Source: CAVWXT01 sp963759115 (GTDB lineage Bacteria > Planctomycetota > Planctomycetia > Pirellulales > Thermoguttaceae). From it: 64,000 nucleotides of DNA. Positions 35,534 through 45,461 of this stretch are shown in pieces. The notes below the pieces were generated by a model. It ran no database searches, had not been told where the DNA came from, and saw only the letters and a list, made by a program, of their open reading frames with translations. The stretch covers positions 1,550,001-1,614,000 of the forward strand of contig CAVWXT010000005.1 of the NCBI GenBank assembly GCA_963759115.1, read 5' to 3'. The position numbers and the translations under genes are program-made. Within the stretch, counting starts at the first letter, position 1; each line of letters begins with the position of its first letter.

Positions 35534-36079
35534 CTAGTGGACGCGCGACGGGATTTTCAATTCCGCGCCGATGGGCAGCAATTCCGAGTTCGCCAGCACG
35601 TTGCGGTTGGCCTCGTAAATATCCTTGGCCCGGTCGGCCGAGCCGAGGTAGCGCTCGGCTAGTGCGGCCAACGTGTCGCCGTCGACAATCTTGTGCGAGC
35701 GGGTCGCCTCGTCGGCCGGCGCGACCGCCGGCAACACCATGTCCATCGACATCCCCCAGCGCGAGCTGACCGGGCGATCGGTTTTCGGATAGCTGTCGGC
35801 CAAGGTGGGGGGCGGCTCTCGACGATCAAACGGCGTGACAATCGTCGTCGCCCGCCCTCGAGCGGAAGCGCCGCCCGAACTTCGCCCCGCGGCCGTGGCC
35901 CGGCCGGTTCCAATCGGCGGCTGGACCTCGGCGGGCACGTCGGCATGAGGGCGGATGAGAAGCGGCTCGGCCGCGTCAGGGACAGCCGGCGCCGGATCGC
36001 GGCGAAAGAGCATGGCCGCGCAGACACCTGCCAGCAGCACGCAAAACGCCATGGCGGTCTTTACGGCCGGATCCATCAT
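35534..36079 (-). CDS. membrane-anchored LysM-domain protein
   Basis: A 181-residue protein with an N-terminal transmembrane anchor (TAMAFCVLLAGVCAAMLF), a Pro/Ala-rich linker and a C-terminal LysM-type module (SHKIVDGDTLAALAERYLGSADRAKDIYEANRNVL...LPIGAELKIPS). LysM binds N-acetylglucosamine polymers such as peptidoglycan, so the protein likely tethers the membrane to wall material. No enzymatic domain is attached. Confidence 0.85.
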   Translation of the reverse strand: MMDPAVKTAMAFCVLLAGVCAAMLFRRDPAPAVPDAAEPLLIRPHADVPAEVQPPIGTGRATAAGRSSGGASARGRATTIVTPFDRREPPPTLADSYPKTDRPVSSRWGMSMDMVLPAVAPADEATRSHKIVDGDTLAALAERYLGSADRAKDIYEANRNVLANSELLPIGAELKIPSRVH

Positions 36080-36267
36080 CGCGGGTGCGATCTCCAGTTG
36101 AAAGACGCGTCCATAATCTATATCGGGCTTGCCGGGCCAGTGTTTCAGCGAACCTGGGGCAAGTTGCCCGGCAGCCGGCGCCCGTGGTGGGCGCCTGCCG
36201 AGTCTGGCGAAGATGCAGCGTGGCGGGCTGTGAGGACTGTGCCGGATGGATCGGTTGCGTCTATGCG

Positions 36268-36303
36268 AAAAAAAGGGCCCACGGGTTTCCCACCCGTGGG
36301 CCC
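36268..36303 (-). terminator. rho-independent terminator of the permease gene
   Basis: Read on the minus strand, a 12-bp GC-rich stem (GGGCCCACGGGT and its complement, loop about five bases) at 36275-36303 is followed by a run of seven T (36274-36268). It begins about 30 bases after the permease stop codon. This is the clearest intrinsic terminator in the window. Confidence 0.93.
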
Positions 36304-36335
36304 ATGAGAGATCGGTCGCGGCCGAAGCGAGGGTT

Positions 36336-37784
36336 CTAGGCCGGCGTCTCCGGCATTTCCAGTTTTCTGCTTTGCAGGCCCGCCGAGGCGAGAATCAAGT
36401 AGAGCACGAAGCCGACCACAAAAGCCGCCACGGGCGGGCACGGCACTTTGACCATGCCGGGAATGAAGTCCGCGGCCCCCACAACGAAACCGAGTGCCCA
36501 GGAGATCCAACCGGCCGGGTTGAAGCCGGCGCGGGGACCGGCCCATTTCCTGCCTGCCAGGAGATAATCGGCAGCCATGGCGCCGCAGACCGGCCCGAAC
36601 GAGGCTCCGATGATCGTGAACACCCCCGCGGCGTTTCCCGCCCAACCGCTCAGGGCCAACACGATCGCCGCAAGGATGCCAATTCCGCACGAGATCGAAG
36701 GATTCACCTTTGGGAGGGTGGTCTTGAAGCTGTTGGCGGCGATAAACGAGGAGAAGCATGCCGGCGGGAAGGCGGCAATGGCCAACAGATACATCATCAC
36801 CGACGAACCCGTCTTTCCGACGATGCCATCCATCAAGGCCGGGGCCTTCAGCATGGCCGGGTCGGTTGCCGTTCCACCCCCGTGTGCTCCGGCAACGATC
36901 AGCAGGGCGAGTCCTCCCGCAAAGATTGTCGAGCCCGCCACTCCAACCAAGCCGCCCAATTGCACATCCTTCGCGTCACGGTTGTTCATCCCGAAGTCGC
37001 AACCAGCCGCTCCGGCAGTCGCGAAGAACCCAACGACGTAGGTGCATATCAGCGCAATCACACCCCAGGTTGGTAGTGCCGGTTGGGGATGAATTGTCGT
37101 GGCCGGAGCGCCTTCGACACCTTTCAGTTCGACAGCGACCTTCGCACCGGCCTCGACCGCGGTCTCGGGGTTGAACTTTCCAACGCCGCTGACGGAACTG
37201 AAGAATAGCACTAGAAGGATTACGAGGGGGATCACGGGGAAGAAGGTGGCGACACGCGCCACGTACTGGATGCCTTTGAGTCCGAGGATGCCTGCCGCCA
37301 CCGCCCAAATCGTGGTTACGACACTATGAACCACGGTGCCTGCCCCATGCCCGAACGGTTCGCAGAGTGCGAGTGCGGCGAAATACGAGTTTACCGCCAG
37401 CCAGCCGAACTGCAGTACCCCCATCAGGAAACCGGGCATCAGGAAGCCGCCTTGCACGCCGTACGTAGAGGTTCCAACGATATAGAGTGGCAGTCCGGTT
37501 TTCATGCCGAGCATTCCCGGCACAACGTAGAACAGAAAATGGCAAATCAACGCCGCCAAGATGAGCCCGATCAAAGCCACTCCCAGGCCCTGAGCCAACG
37601 TGCCGCCAGCAAACTTACTATAGGGGGAGCCGGGCACGAGTGCGGCGCCTACAGGGACTTCCTGCCAGAACACAAACCAGAGCATAATGCCCGCATACGT
37701 CTGCGCCGTGTTCTTGTACCACGGGGCGCGATTCGCCGCCGGCACCGGTTTGGCCGCGGCCACATAGGACGGTAGATTCGACAT
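36336..37784 (-). CDS. NCS1-family cytosine/purine permease-like transporter
   Basis: A 482-residue polytopic membrane protein with GGAGGAGGG before ATG 37784. About twelve hydrophobic helices are visible. The N-terminal signature region APWYKNTAQTYAGIMLWFVFWQEV and later IIGASFGPVCGAMAADYLLAGRKW (helix 10 region) match nucleobase-cation symporter-1 proteins such as CodB. The NCS1 fold is LeuT-like and usually sodium- or proton-coupled. Substrate is uncertain: no deaminase or dihydropyrimidinase gene is adjacent. It appears to be a single-gene transcript ending in a strong terminator. Confidence 0.85.
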   Translation of the reverse strand: MSNLPSYVAAAKPVPAANRAPWYKNTAQTYAGIMLWFVFWQEVPVGAALVPGSPYSKFAGGTLAQGLGVALIGLILAALICHFLFYVVPGMLGMKTGLPLYIVGTSTYGVQGGFLMPGFLMGVLQFGWLAVNSYFAALALCEPFGHGAGTVVHSVVTTIWAVAAGILGLKGIQYVARVATFFPVIPLVILLVLFFSSVSGVGKFNPETAVEAGAKVAVELKGVEGAPATTIHPQPALPTWGVIALICTYVVGFFATAGAAGCDFGMNNRDAKDVQLGGLVGVAGSTIFAGGLALLIVAGAHGGGTATDPAMLKAPALMDGIVGKTGSSVMMYLLAIAAFPPACFSSFIAANSFKTTLPKVNPSISCGIGILAAIVLALSGWAGNAAGVFTIIGASFGPVCGAMAADYLLAGRKWAGPRAGFNPAGWISWALGFVVGAADFIPGMVKVPCPPVAAFVVGFVLYLILASAGLQSRKLEMPETPA

Positions 37785-37895
37785 AGGTTCCCTCCTCCAA
37801 ATCGGGTTCGTCCGGTTTCAGCGGACCGGGGGTTGAAAGAATACGCTATGGCGCGAAACGATGGCGTCGATTATAGCCCGGCCCCGTGCGGCTGC

Positions 37896-38909
37896 CTACT
37901 CCGCCTTGGGCAGTTCTTTCCACCGCTTCGAGTCCTGCGTTATCTCTTTCCCGTCGACAGTGCGTACAATGAAGGCCGCCGTGCCGGGCGTGTTCTCGAT
38001 GAGTTTCAGCCCTTTTTCGGGCCCCAGGATCGCCGCGGCCGATGAAAGGCCGTCGGTGCTCAGGCCATCGGGACCGACCACCGTCACCTGGCAATGATCC
38101 GTGAGCGCCATGCCCGTCTTGGGATCGATCAGGTGGGAATAGCGCATGCCCTGGATGACGACGTACTGCCACATGTCGCCCGAAGTGGATACGGCCACGC
38201 GCGAGATCCAAAGATACTCTCGCGGCGGGCTATTGGGCTCGGGCGGGGCTATGCCGATCCGCCAGCCCGGCTTGCCCGGCGGAGGATCGCCGAGGCCGAT
38301 GTTTCCGCCTGCCTCAACCATCATGCGGGTGATGCCGTGTTTTCGGATCGCGGCCATCGCTTCGTCCACGGCGTAGCCTTTGGCGATTCCCCCCAGGTCC
38401 AGTCGCATCTTCGGCCGCAGCAACTCAACCGTGTGTTGCGTTGGATCGAGGCGGACCCAACGATACCCAACCCGAGATCGCGCCGCCTCCAGCGATTCGG
38501 GCGGCGGCAGTTCCTTCGTGCGGCGGGCGGCCCGCCAGAGCCGAACCACCGGTCCGATGGTCACATCGAATGCCCCGTCCGATCGTTCCGAGAGGCTCTG
38601 GGCCCGCTCCAGCACCCGCCACAAGTTGTCGCTGACTCGAACCGCATTCCCCACAGAAGAGGTATCGCAGAGGCGTCGCAGTTCGCTCTCGGGGTCGTAA
38701 TCGCTGAGGATCGCGTTGAGCCGGTGGAATCGGCCGAACGCCGCCCGAGCAGCCTCGTCGGCGGTTGTGTTGTCGGCCGCATACAGTACAATCTTGATCG
38801 GGATGGCCATCTCGGTCTGAGTGAACTCGAACCGCTCCGGCGTCGGTTCGGCCGATGTAGCAGCCGACACACTCAGGGCCATCAGGCAGGTAATCAAGAA
38901 TCGTCCCAT
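37896..38909 (-). CDS. apbE: FAD:protein FMN transferase (ApbE family)
   Basis: A 337-residue protein with signal peptide (RFLITCLMALSVSAATSA). ApbE hallmarks are present: FHRLNAILSDYDPESELRRL, GAFDVTIGPVVRLWRAA, DLGGIAKGYAVDEAMAAI, VEAGGNIGLGD, YSHLIDPKTGMAL and TDGLSSAAAILG (metal-binding region). The enzyme attaches FMN through a phosphoester to a Ser or Thr of exported flavoproteins such as NqrB/C, RnfD/G or FMN-binding-domain proteins. No such target gene is in the window. Confidence 0.93.
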   Translation of the reverse strand: MGRFLITCLMALSVSAATSAEPTPERFEFTQTEMAIPIKIVLYAADNTTADEAARAAFGRFHRLNAILSDYDPESELRRLCDTSSVGNAVRVSDNLWRVLERAQSLSERSDGAFDVTIGPVVRLWRAARRTKELPPPESLEAARSRVGYRWVRLDPTQHTVELLRPKMRLDLGGIAKGYAVDEAMAAIRKHGITRMMVEAGGNIGLGDPPPGKPGWRIGIAPPEPNSPPREYLWISRVAVSTSGDMWQYVVIQGMRYSHLIDPKTGMALTDHCQVTVVGPDGLSTDGLSSAAAILGPEKGLKLIENTPGTAAFIVRTVDGKEITQDSKRWKELPKAE

Positions 38910-38993
38910 ACAACTCTCTAGCGTAACTCAACGCCGGTACAGGATGCAACGGGGCCGTCTCCTGTCCATGCCCCCGGTCCCCCGTCAGTAATC

Positions 38994-39812
38994 ATGTACT
39001 TCATCGACCCGCACATTCATATCGCGTCCCGAACTACCGACGACCTGGCGGCGATGGCTAAGATGGGTTGCGTGGCGGTGGGCGAACCGGCCTTCTGGAT
39101 GGGCTACGACCGCAGCAGCCCGGGCAGCTTCTACGACTACTTTCGCCAACTCACCGAGTGGGAGCCCAAACGCACGGCCAACTGCGGCATTCGCCACTAC
39201 GCCTGGGTAGGCATCAACGCCAAGGAGGCCGAAAACGTCGCCTTCTCCCGCGAGGTGATCGCCCTGCTGCCGGAGTTTCTCGACAAACCGGCCGTACTGG
39301 GCATTGGCGAAATCGGCCTGCACAAGTGTACCAACAACGAGGTGGCCACGTTGCTGGAGTTGATCGAGTTGGGCATGCAACGCAACGAGCAACTCCTCTT
39401 CCACACGCCGCACCTGGAAGACAAGCACAAGGGCACGCGGATCATCCTCGACCTCCTCCGGGCCGACCGCCGCGTGGACCGGAACCGCGTGTGCATCGAT
39501 CACTGCGAGGAGCACACCGTCCGCCCAGTCTTGGAGGAGGGCTATTGGGCAGGCATCACACTCTACCCGACCACCAAGGCCACGCCGGAACGTGCCGCCG
39601 ACATGGTGGAAATGTATGGCCCCGAACGCATCCTGGTCAATTCTTCGGCCGACTGGGGGCCTTCCGACCCGCTGGCGGTGCCCGCGTTCATGTTCGCCAT
39701 GCGTCGCCGCGGCCATCCCGAGTCGCTGGTACGCCGCATCGTCTATGAGAACCCGCTGGCGTTCATGAACCAAAGCCGCGGCTTCAGTTTCATTTCGCCG
39801 GACCACGCATAA
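38994..39812 (+). CDS. TatD-family metal-dependent hydrolase
   Basis: A 272-residue protein from ATG 38994. No strong ribosome site precedes the ATG, but it is the first Met before the metal motif. Metal-ligand motifs of the amidohydrolase/TatD barrel are visible: FIDPHIHI (HxH) at the N-terminus, VLGIGEIGLH (bridging Glu), LLFHTPH, CIDHCEEHT and the final Asp in VNSSADWGPSD. TatD proteins are cytoplasmic DNases or related phosphoesterases. The divergence from canonical TatD (for example MYFIDPHIHIAS) resembles EboB-like members, but no ebo partner genes are adjacent. Substrate not predictable. Confidence 0.83.
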   Translation: MYFIDPHIHIASRTTDDLAAMAKMGCVAVGEPAFWMGYDRSSPGSFYDYFRQLTEWEPKRTANCGIRHYAWVGINAKEAENVAFSREVIALLPEFLDKPAVLGIGEIGLHKCTNNEVATLLELIELGMQRNEQLLFHTPHLEDKHKGTRIILDLLRADRRVDRNRVCIDHCEEHTVRPVLEEGYWAGITLYPTTKATPERAADMVEMYGPERILVNSSADWGPSDPLAVPAFMFAMRRRGHPESLVRRIVYENPLAFMNQSRGFSFISPDHA

Positions 39813-39828
39813 CACCGCGACGCTGAGA

Positions 39829-40225
39829 TCAGCGACTTCCGGCCTGACGGCCTCGGGTCAGCCATTCGAGGGCGTCGGCCCTGTTCCAACGGCGGTCGAT
39901 CAGGTAGGCGACGGCCTGGCGGACATCGTTACCGCAGCGGTTGACAAGCTCCGACGCGATGTAGGCGCGATACTCGTCCCCTTCTTCCTTGGCAGGTTTG
40001 CCCGGAGCATCCGCGTCGAGCGGTGCGGGGCCGTCCGTCACTCCGGATTCACGTGCATTGTCGCCGGCTCGGGCCGGGTGGTGGATCTTCTCCACAGACT
40101 GCCATGTAAAGATTCGCGGTGCCGTCTTCGGCCTGGGCAATTTCGGCCACGACAGCCTTGATGGCCTTGATGTCCTTCGCCGTGGCGGCGAAGCCGTCGT
40201 CTGGTTCACGCTGGTTCTGACTCAT
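39829..40225 (-). CDS. small hypothetical protein, single frameshift
   Basis: The best start is ATG 40225, nine bases after AGGAGGAT (MSQNQREPDDGFAATAKDIKAIKAVV). That frame stops early near 40050, while the second half is well formed in the next frame to 39829 (EYRAYIASELVNRCGNDVRQAVAYLIDRRW). One extra base near 40060-40085, in a GGGCCGGGTGG stretch, would join them into about 131 residues. The protein is charged and helical with no signal peptide, and no known domain is recognised. Confidence 0.5.
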
Positions 40226-40619
40226 CTTGCCTATCCTCCTGTTCGTTCGGTTGCCGACTGAGCGACAAGATGGGCAAACTGCCTCGCTGATGCTCAGTAG
40301 GTTTTTCTGTCCCGTGACTTCTTCCTAGCAGATCGCTCCCAAAGAATTCAAGGCAGTTCCGGACTTCCGTCCAGGGTTCTTCTGCGCGGCGCTAGCACTG
40401 ATAACACTGTCAGCACTTTTCGCAAGCCGTACGGGCGGACCGGCGCTTCGACCGAGACCCCGGGCGGCTTTCCCGCCAGCGACTCGTGACGAATTGCTTG
40501 CCAGTGCAGACGGTCGTCGGAGGCACGGGACGAAGCCGTCGAAACGGCCAGCGGGGTTCTTCTGGTTTTCTGCAAAAGAACAAGGACGGCGACACTATAT
40601 ATAGACGAGGAGGGCGAAC
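40226..40619. other. intergenic, nothing coding recognised
   Basis: About 390 bases. Only short frames without ribosome sites are present. Near its right end an AT-rich patch (CACTATATATAGACG) followed by GAGGAGGG marks the promoter and ribosome site of the aldo/keto reductase remnant. Confidence 0.4.
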
Positions 40620-41438
40620 ATGAAGAAACGACATTTTCTGTTGCGCGACGTAGCGAAGCGGCTGCCCGGCACGTAGCCGAAGCGGTCGAGCGCGGCGTCA
40701 ACTACTTCGACGTAGCCCCAAGTTACGGCAACGCCCAGGAACGTCTCGGGCCGGCATTACGGCCATATCGGGAGAAGTGCTTCCTGGCGTGCAAGACGCA
40801 GAAGCGGGACGCGGTCGGCGCCCGACAAGAACTGGAGACGTCGCTGAAGCTGCTTGAGACCGACCGTTTCGACCTCTATCAGCTTCACGGCTTGACCGGA
40901 ATGGAGGAAATCGAACGGGTTTTCGCGACGGGCGGGGCCATCGAGAACCCTGGTGAAGGCGAAGGAGGAAGGGAAAGTCCGCCATCTGGGATTTTCCGCC
41001 CATAGCGAGGAGGCCGCCGTGGCCGCCCTGGAGAAGTTCGATTTCGACTCGGTGCTCTTCCCTCTAGGGTTTCCTTCGTGGATCAAGGGAAAGTTCGGTC
41101 CCGCGATCCATCAGAAGGTCAGGGAGTCGGGCGCGTGATCCTGGCTCTGAAGGCGATGGCCCATCAGAAATGGCCAGCGGCGTGCAAACCCGAGGAGCGG
41201 CGCTGGAAGAAGGCATGGTACGAACCGTTCGACGAGAACCGACAAGGCGGCCCTTGGCCTCCGCTTTACCCTTCACCTGCCGGTTACGGCGATGATCCCG
41301 CCAAGCCACTGGGAGCTGTTCAAGATCGCCCTGGAGCTGGCCCGGTCCGGAGCCCTTACCCCGTTGAATGACAACGAGCGGAGGCTGGCCGAGGAGATCG
41401 CCAGCAACAGCGAGCCGCTCTTTTCCCGGACTTCGTGA
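40620..41438 (+). pseudogene. aldo/keto reductase, multiply disrupted
   Basis: ATG 40620 follows GAGGAGGG, but the frame soon breaks. Recognisable AKR pieces lie in changing frames: HVAEAVERGVNYFDVAPSYG (catalytic Tyr region), KCFLACKTQKRDAVGARQEL (Lys region), TDRFDLYQLHGLTGMEEIERVF, KAKEEGKVRHLGFSAHSEEAAVAALEKFDFD and SHWELFKIALELARSG at the end. About 25 residues expected between the start and the first block are absent, and at least three further frame changes are needed. This exceeds the one- or two-base errors of other genes, so a true pseudogene is more likely. An intact homologue would be a cytosolic NADPH-dependent oxidoreductase of about 290 residues. Confidence 0.8.
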
Positions 41439-41544
41439 ATTTCGCGACTTGTGCTCGCTCCTGGCATCCTAGAGGGGTCTTGACGACGACCGCCTGCGCT
41501 GAAGATGGCGTTCGCGCGAGAGATCGCGACTGGACGTGGGTTTT

Positions 41545-41874
41545 ATGCAAACAGCGACGCGCTGGTATCACCTTGTCGCCTGGTTCTTCGGTGGGGCTTT
41601 CCTCGCGAACGCGATCCCGCATCTGGTGAACGGCATTTCGGGCAGCCCGTTCCAGAGCCCGTTCGCCTCGCCACCCGGCCAGGGGTTGTCGTCCTCGACG
41701 ACCAACGTCCTGTGGGGAATGTTCAACCTGGCGGTGGCTTACGTGCTGGTCGTCCGCCTTGGCCGGTTCGAGCTGCGCCAGACGAGGCACGTGGTCGCGG
41801 TCGGACTGGGGGCGCTGCTCACGGCGATCATGCTGGCACGGGCGTTCGGAAGGTTTCACGGGGGCAACCTTTGA
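41545..41874 (+). CDS. small membrane protein
   Basis: A 109-residue protein from ATG 41545; an in-frame GTG at 41536 is an alternative start. Three or four hydrophobic segments are visible (WYHLVAWFFGGAFLANAIPHL, TTNVLWGMFNLAVAYVLVV, VVAVGLGALLTAIMLARAF) separated by short loops. A His-Leu-Val-Asn motif follows the first helix. No family is recognised with confidence. It precedes the beta-helix gene by about 80 bases on the same strand. Confidence 0.6.
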   Translation: MQTATRWYHLVAWFFGGAFLANAIPHLVNGISGSPFQSPFASPPGQGLSSSTTNVLWGMFNLAVAYVLVVRLGRFELRQTRHVVAVGLGALLTAIMLARAFGRFHGGNL

Positions 41875-41956
41875 CCGAGAGGCTGCGGTGCGACGAAAAC
41901 CCACTGTGACCGATCGTTGTGCCCGAGGTACGACGGTTCCATGAAAGGGCGATTTC

Positions 41957-43831
41957 ATGTTCGGAGAACTTGTCCCTGTCGGCGCTGCCATGCGAAGCCG
42001 CAAAACGGTATTGGGCGCATGGCTGCTGGCCGCGTCGGTTTGTAGTTCCGCTTGCGCCGAGATCATCCCCGCCGATCGCAAGACGGACTGGACTCCCGGA
42101 GTGACGGTCGGCGTGCCGGGAGGAATTCCGGATCGACAGACCATTGGGACGACGGTTGACGCGGCGAAGTATGGAACCGGATCGGTTGACGCTTCCGATG
42201 GCATCGGGGCAGCCATTGACGCATGCCCGTCAGGGAGGGTGGTCTTCATCCCCGCCGGGACCTACCGGCTTGACAAGCGCGTTTTTCGCGTGCCGAAGGG
42301 CAGGATAACCATTCGTGGCGAGGGAGTGGGGAAGACCGTCCTGAAAGCCAATTCCAAGGCGGAAGTTCTGCTGTTGGGAACGTCAGACTGGCCCAGGCCC
42401 GCCAGAGGGATTGCCATCACGGGTGGCGCGGCGAAAGGAAGCGCGGTTCTCACGACGGCTGACGCTTCCACGATTACGGTCGGCAACCTGGTCAGAGTCG
42501 AGCAGGATAACCCGAGCTATGTCATTTCAGGCACCAAACCGACGGCGAATAGCAAGGTGATGAGTGCGGTCTTCAAGGTCGCGGCCAAGACCGCGACCAC
42601 GGTTACGGTCGCGCCCTCCTTGCCGATCGGTTTCACTCGGTCTCCAACGCTTGTCCAATACAAGATCCCGCCCCTGACCAATACGGGCGTGGAGGATTTG
42701 ACGATCGACTGCAACGCGATGTCGGGCATCGGGATCTCGTTTGAGCAATCGTGGGGATGCTGGATCAAGAACGTGGAAATCAAGAACTCCCGGAGTCGCC
42801 AGATGTTGCTCGTCCGTTTTGTCAGTGGAGAAATCCGTCACTGCTACACGCATGATTGCGTAGGCGGCGGTCCCAACCACGAGGGCATCGACTTCTTTGA
42901 AGATGGATGCTTCAATTTGATTGAAGACAACATCACCTATAACGGCGGCTTTCCCGGAATCATCCTCGGTGATTCGAAGGGCGGCTGCGCAGGAAACGTG
43001 ATCGCCTATAACTTCGCCTATAACGGCAATGTCGGCGCGAGCACGATGGCCGGGATCGACATCAGCGTCAGTCATGGACCGCACAACATGATGAATCTGG
43101 TGGAAGGGAATATCGCGGGCGGCGTGGGCAGCGACGGATATTTCGGATCGACAAGCCATATCACCATCGCTCGCAACTGGTGTACGGCGACGCATCCCAC
43201 GGCTGTCGAGAACCTGCTGGCTCTTAACGTGGGCAGGTGGAACACCTACTTCAATGTCGTCGGCAATATCCTCGGGACGAGTTCGTTCAGCAGCAAGGGA
43301 CTATTTCAGCCGGAGACTCCTTTCGGGTACGGAACACCGGTCATCTATAAGCTCGGTTTTCCGAACATGGGCAATAATGGCTTCTCCAAGACATGGGGCC
43401 CGACCACGCCGCCTGATTACACGAAGCAATCGGCCAGCCAGCCGGGCGGTAACAGCCACGGCGAGGGAGGCAAGTCGCTCCAGGAACTCGATCTCAATGT
43501 CAAGAACACGATCATGCAGCATGGAAACTACGATTATCTGAACCGCGCCGTGGCGTGGGATGCAGCGATCTCCGACCACGCCATTCCGAACAGCTACTTC
43601 CGAACGAGCAAACCCACATTCTTCGGGAACCTCGCTTGGCCACCGTTCGATCCTGCGGCACCGCCGGGTGCCTTCAACGAGTCGAACCTTTCCAGGCTTC
43701 CCGCGGGCTTTCGGTTCGTCCACGGCACCGATCCGGTCGGCGCCGCCAGTCCTGACATGCCGACCTTCCGAGCAACGCCGGCGAAGACAAACCTCCCGGC
43801 ATCGGTTGTGGAGACGACGCGCGAGCGGTAG
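41957..43831 (+). CDS. secreted right-handed parallel beta-helix protein (pectate-lyase-like)
   Basis: A 624-residue protein; ATG 41957 follows AAAGGG, and the internal ATG 41990 (MRSRKTVLGAWLLAASVCSSACA) would give a tighter signal peptide. After export the chain opens with DASDGIGAAIDACPSGRVVFIPAGTYRL, the standard start of Pectate_lyase_3-type helices. It continues through many short coils (VEDLTIDCNAMSGIGISFEQSWGCWIKNVEIKNSRSRQM, FEDGCFNLIEDNITYNGG, HITIARNWC). No Ca-binding triad can be assigned by eye. A polysaccharide lyase or epimerase role is inferred. It is intact and oriented opposite to the tandem family downstream. Confidence 0.82.
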   Translation: MFGELVPVGAAMRSRKTVLGAWLLAASVCSSACAEIIPADRKTDWTPGVTVGVPGGIPDRQTIGTTVDAAKYGTGSVDASDGIGAAIDACPSGRVVFIPAGTYRLDKRVFRVPKGRITIRGEGVGKTVLKANSKAEVLLLGTSDWPRPARGIAITGGAAKGSAVLTTADASTITVGNLVRVEQDNPSYVISGTKPTANSKVMSAVFKVAAKTATTVTVAPSLPIGFTRSPTLVQYKIPPLTNTGVEDLTIDCNAMSGIGISFEQSWGCWIKNVEIKNSRSRQMLLVRFVSGEIRHCYTHDCVGGGPNHEGIDFFEDGCFNLIEDNITYNGGFPGIILGDSKGGCAGNVIAYNFAYNGNVGASTMAGIDISVSHGPHNMMNLVEGNIAGGVGSDGYFGSTSHITIARNWCTATHPTAVENLLALNVGRWNTYFNVVGNILGTSSFSSKGLFQPETPFGYGTPVIYKLGFPNMGNNGFSKTWGPTTPPDYTKQSASQPGGNSHGEGGKSLQELDLNVKNTIMQHGNYDYLNRAVAWDAAISDHAIPNSYFRTSKPTFFGNLAWPPFDPAAPPGAFNESNLSRLPAGFRFVHGTDPVGAASPDMPTFRATPAKTNLPASVVETTRER

Positions 43832-43954
43832 AACCCCAGCTCGCCGACCCGACCGGGAGGAAACTCCGCACGACGGCGAAAAGAACCCTGCACCAGAACC
43901 TCCCTTGCTCACCTGCCCGACGATGTCTTCTCGAACGGCGCGGTCGGGAGTAGG

Positions 43955-44013
43955 AACATTGTCAAACGTCTCGCCACCGACAACAACTACAATCGCGCGA
44001 ATCGGATTCTCAT
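43955..44013 (-). pseudogene. 5' fragment of a further beta-helix paralogue
   Basis: On the minus strand, ATG 44013 opens MRIRFARL then hits a stop. The DNA closely matches the start of the paralogue at 45424 (MRIRFMRSWLLL), including the bases upstream of both ATGs and the end of the preceding gene. Only the signal-peptide portion survives, so the third unit of the tandem array has been cut away. Confidence 0.6.
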
Positions 44014-44050
44014 CGCTAAGGCCCCTCCACAATGCGGTGCAGAAACCAAT

Positions 44051-45424
44051 TCACGGTTTACTCGCAGGAGTCGCTGTCGTCGAGCTGCCGGAGGCGGCAG
44101 CCGAGTCGGCGACGGACTTCATCAGCGCTTCCCAGCCCTCTTGCAGCGGATGCGGATAGACGTAGGGCTTGTAGTATTCCTCCGGCGGCTTCTCGTTGAA
44201 GAATTCGCGGCCCTCCTTGATTTGACGCCATTTGGTTCGGATCTTTATTCAGGGACACGCCCATCAGCAGCTTCTCGCCGTTCAGCGTGTTGTTCCAGGC
44301 GTAGCAGGGCGTCGAATCGAAGATGCGGCCACCGCTGAGGTTGGTTGCCCGGCCCGGCTGGCCCATGCAGGGATAGCCGGCCCCCGCCTGGCCGGCGGGA
44401 ATCTGGTTGCCGTCAATGGGGTTGGTGCCGTCGGCCTTGCCGAAAGGCGAACCGCGCATGACATAGAATGTCCGATGGTTCTTCAACCCGATCAGGCGGG
44501 GGCTGTAGGACGTGCCGGTGACCGTGTTGTTGAACACCATGCCCACCCCCGCGGCAATCTCAACGATGATTTGCGCCGTGTGGTCGTCCAAGGAGAACTG
44601 GTTGTCGTAGATCTCGCACTGCTGGCAGCCGTACTGCCCGTTCCGGCCAGGGGCGTAGATTTCGAGTTCCGCATTGACGATCTTGTTGTGGCGGATGACG
44701 ATGCGGGCGCAGTTGTTGGGCGCGATCCAGGGATTATTGCCCGACCTCTTGCCTTTGGCGCCGGCGGACTCGGCGATATAGACCTCGTTGTCCTCGAAGT
44801 ACGTCGCCTCCGCGGTGCCCAGCGTCAGCGGCTTGCGATAGTTGGCGCCGCCGGGGCCCGAGAAGTCGACGGGCTGCACGTTGCCGCCGTGCGACTCCGT
44901 CCCCTCGAACAAACAGTGGTCCACGAGCCCGTAGGTGTCGCCGCTGATTGTGAGCATGTGGTCGGAATTCTTGAACTTGCAGTGATCGATGCGGAAGTTC
45001 TTGCAGGTCCCCTGGATGCTCATCAGCCCGCCCCAGCTTCTCTCGACGTGGTATCCTGTTCCGTCAAGGGTGATCCCCGTGACGCGGAAGGGCTTCCCTT
45101 CCACTCCCAGCAGCGAGAAAGGGGCGGCGTCACCCTTGGGCGGATCGTAGCCGATGATGGTCTTGTCGATCCCGCTCCTTGGATGGTGATGGCCTTCATT
45201 TTGGCCCCATGGCCGCTGTTCCAGCCCTTCGACCAGACGGCCGTGCCCTCGGGGAGTTGCACGGTGTCGCCATCCTTGGCCGCGTCGATCGCCTCCCAGA
45301 CCGCCTCCGGCGTCAAGGCGGCGGCCGTGCGGGTCTCGGCATAAACGGCCTCGGGCAAGGAACCGGCGGCGACAACGCAAGACGCCGCCAACAACAACCA
45401 CGATCGCATGAATCTGATTCTCAT
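44051..45424 (-). CDS. secreted beta-helix protein, tandem paralogue A, two frameshifts
   Basis: ATG 45424 begins a signal peptide (MRSWLLLAASCVVAAGS...VYA) followed by ETRTAAALTPEAVWEAIDAAKDGDTVQLPEGT. A missing base in CCC at about 45171 and an extra base near 44220 must be repaired, giving about 457 residues and a C-terminus alignable to paralogue B (EEYYKPYVYPHPLQEGWEALMKSV). Beta-helix coils include NFRIDHCKFKNSDHMLTISGDTYGLVDHCLFEG and ARIVIRHNKIVNAELEIYAPG. The fold suggests a polysaccharide lyase or a glycan-binding surface protein. The tail ends in a short Ser/Thr-rich stretch, perhaps a cell-surface anchor. Confidence 0.8.
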
Positions 45425-45461
45425 CGCTAGGATTCCTGTACAATTCGAGGCAGAAACGAGT

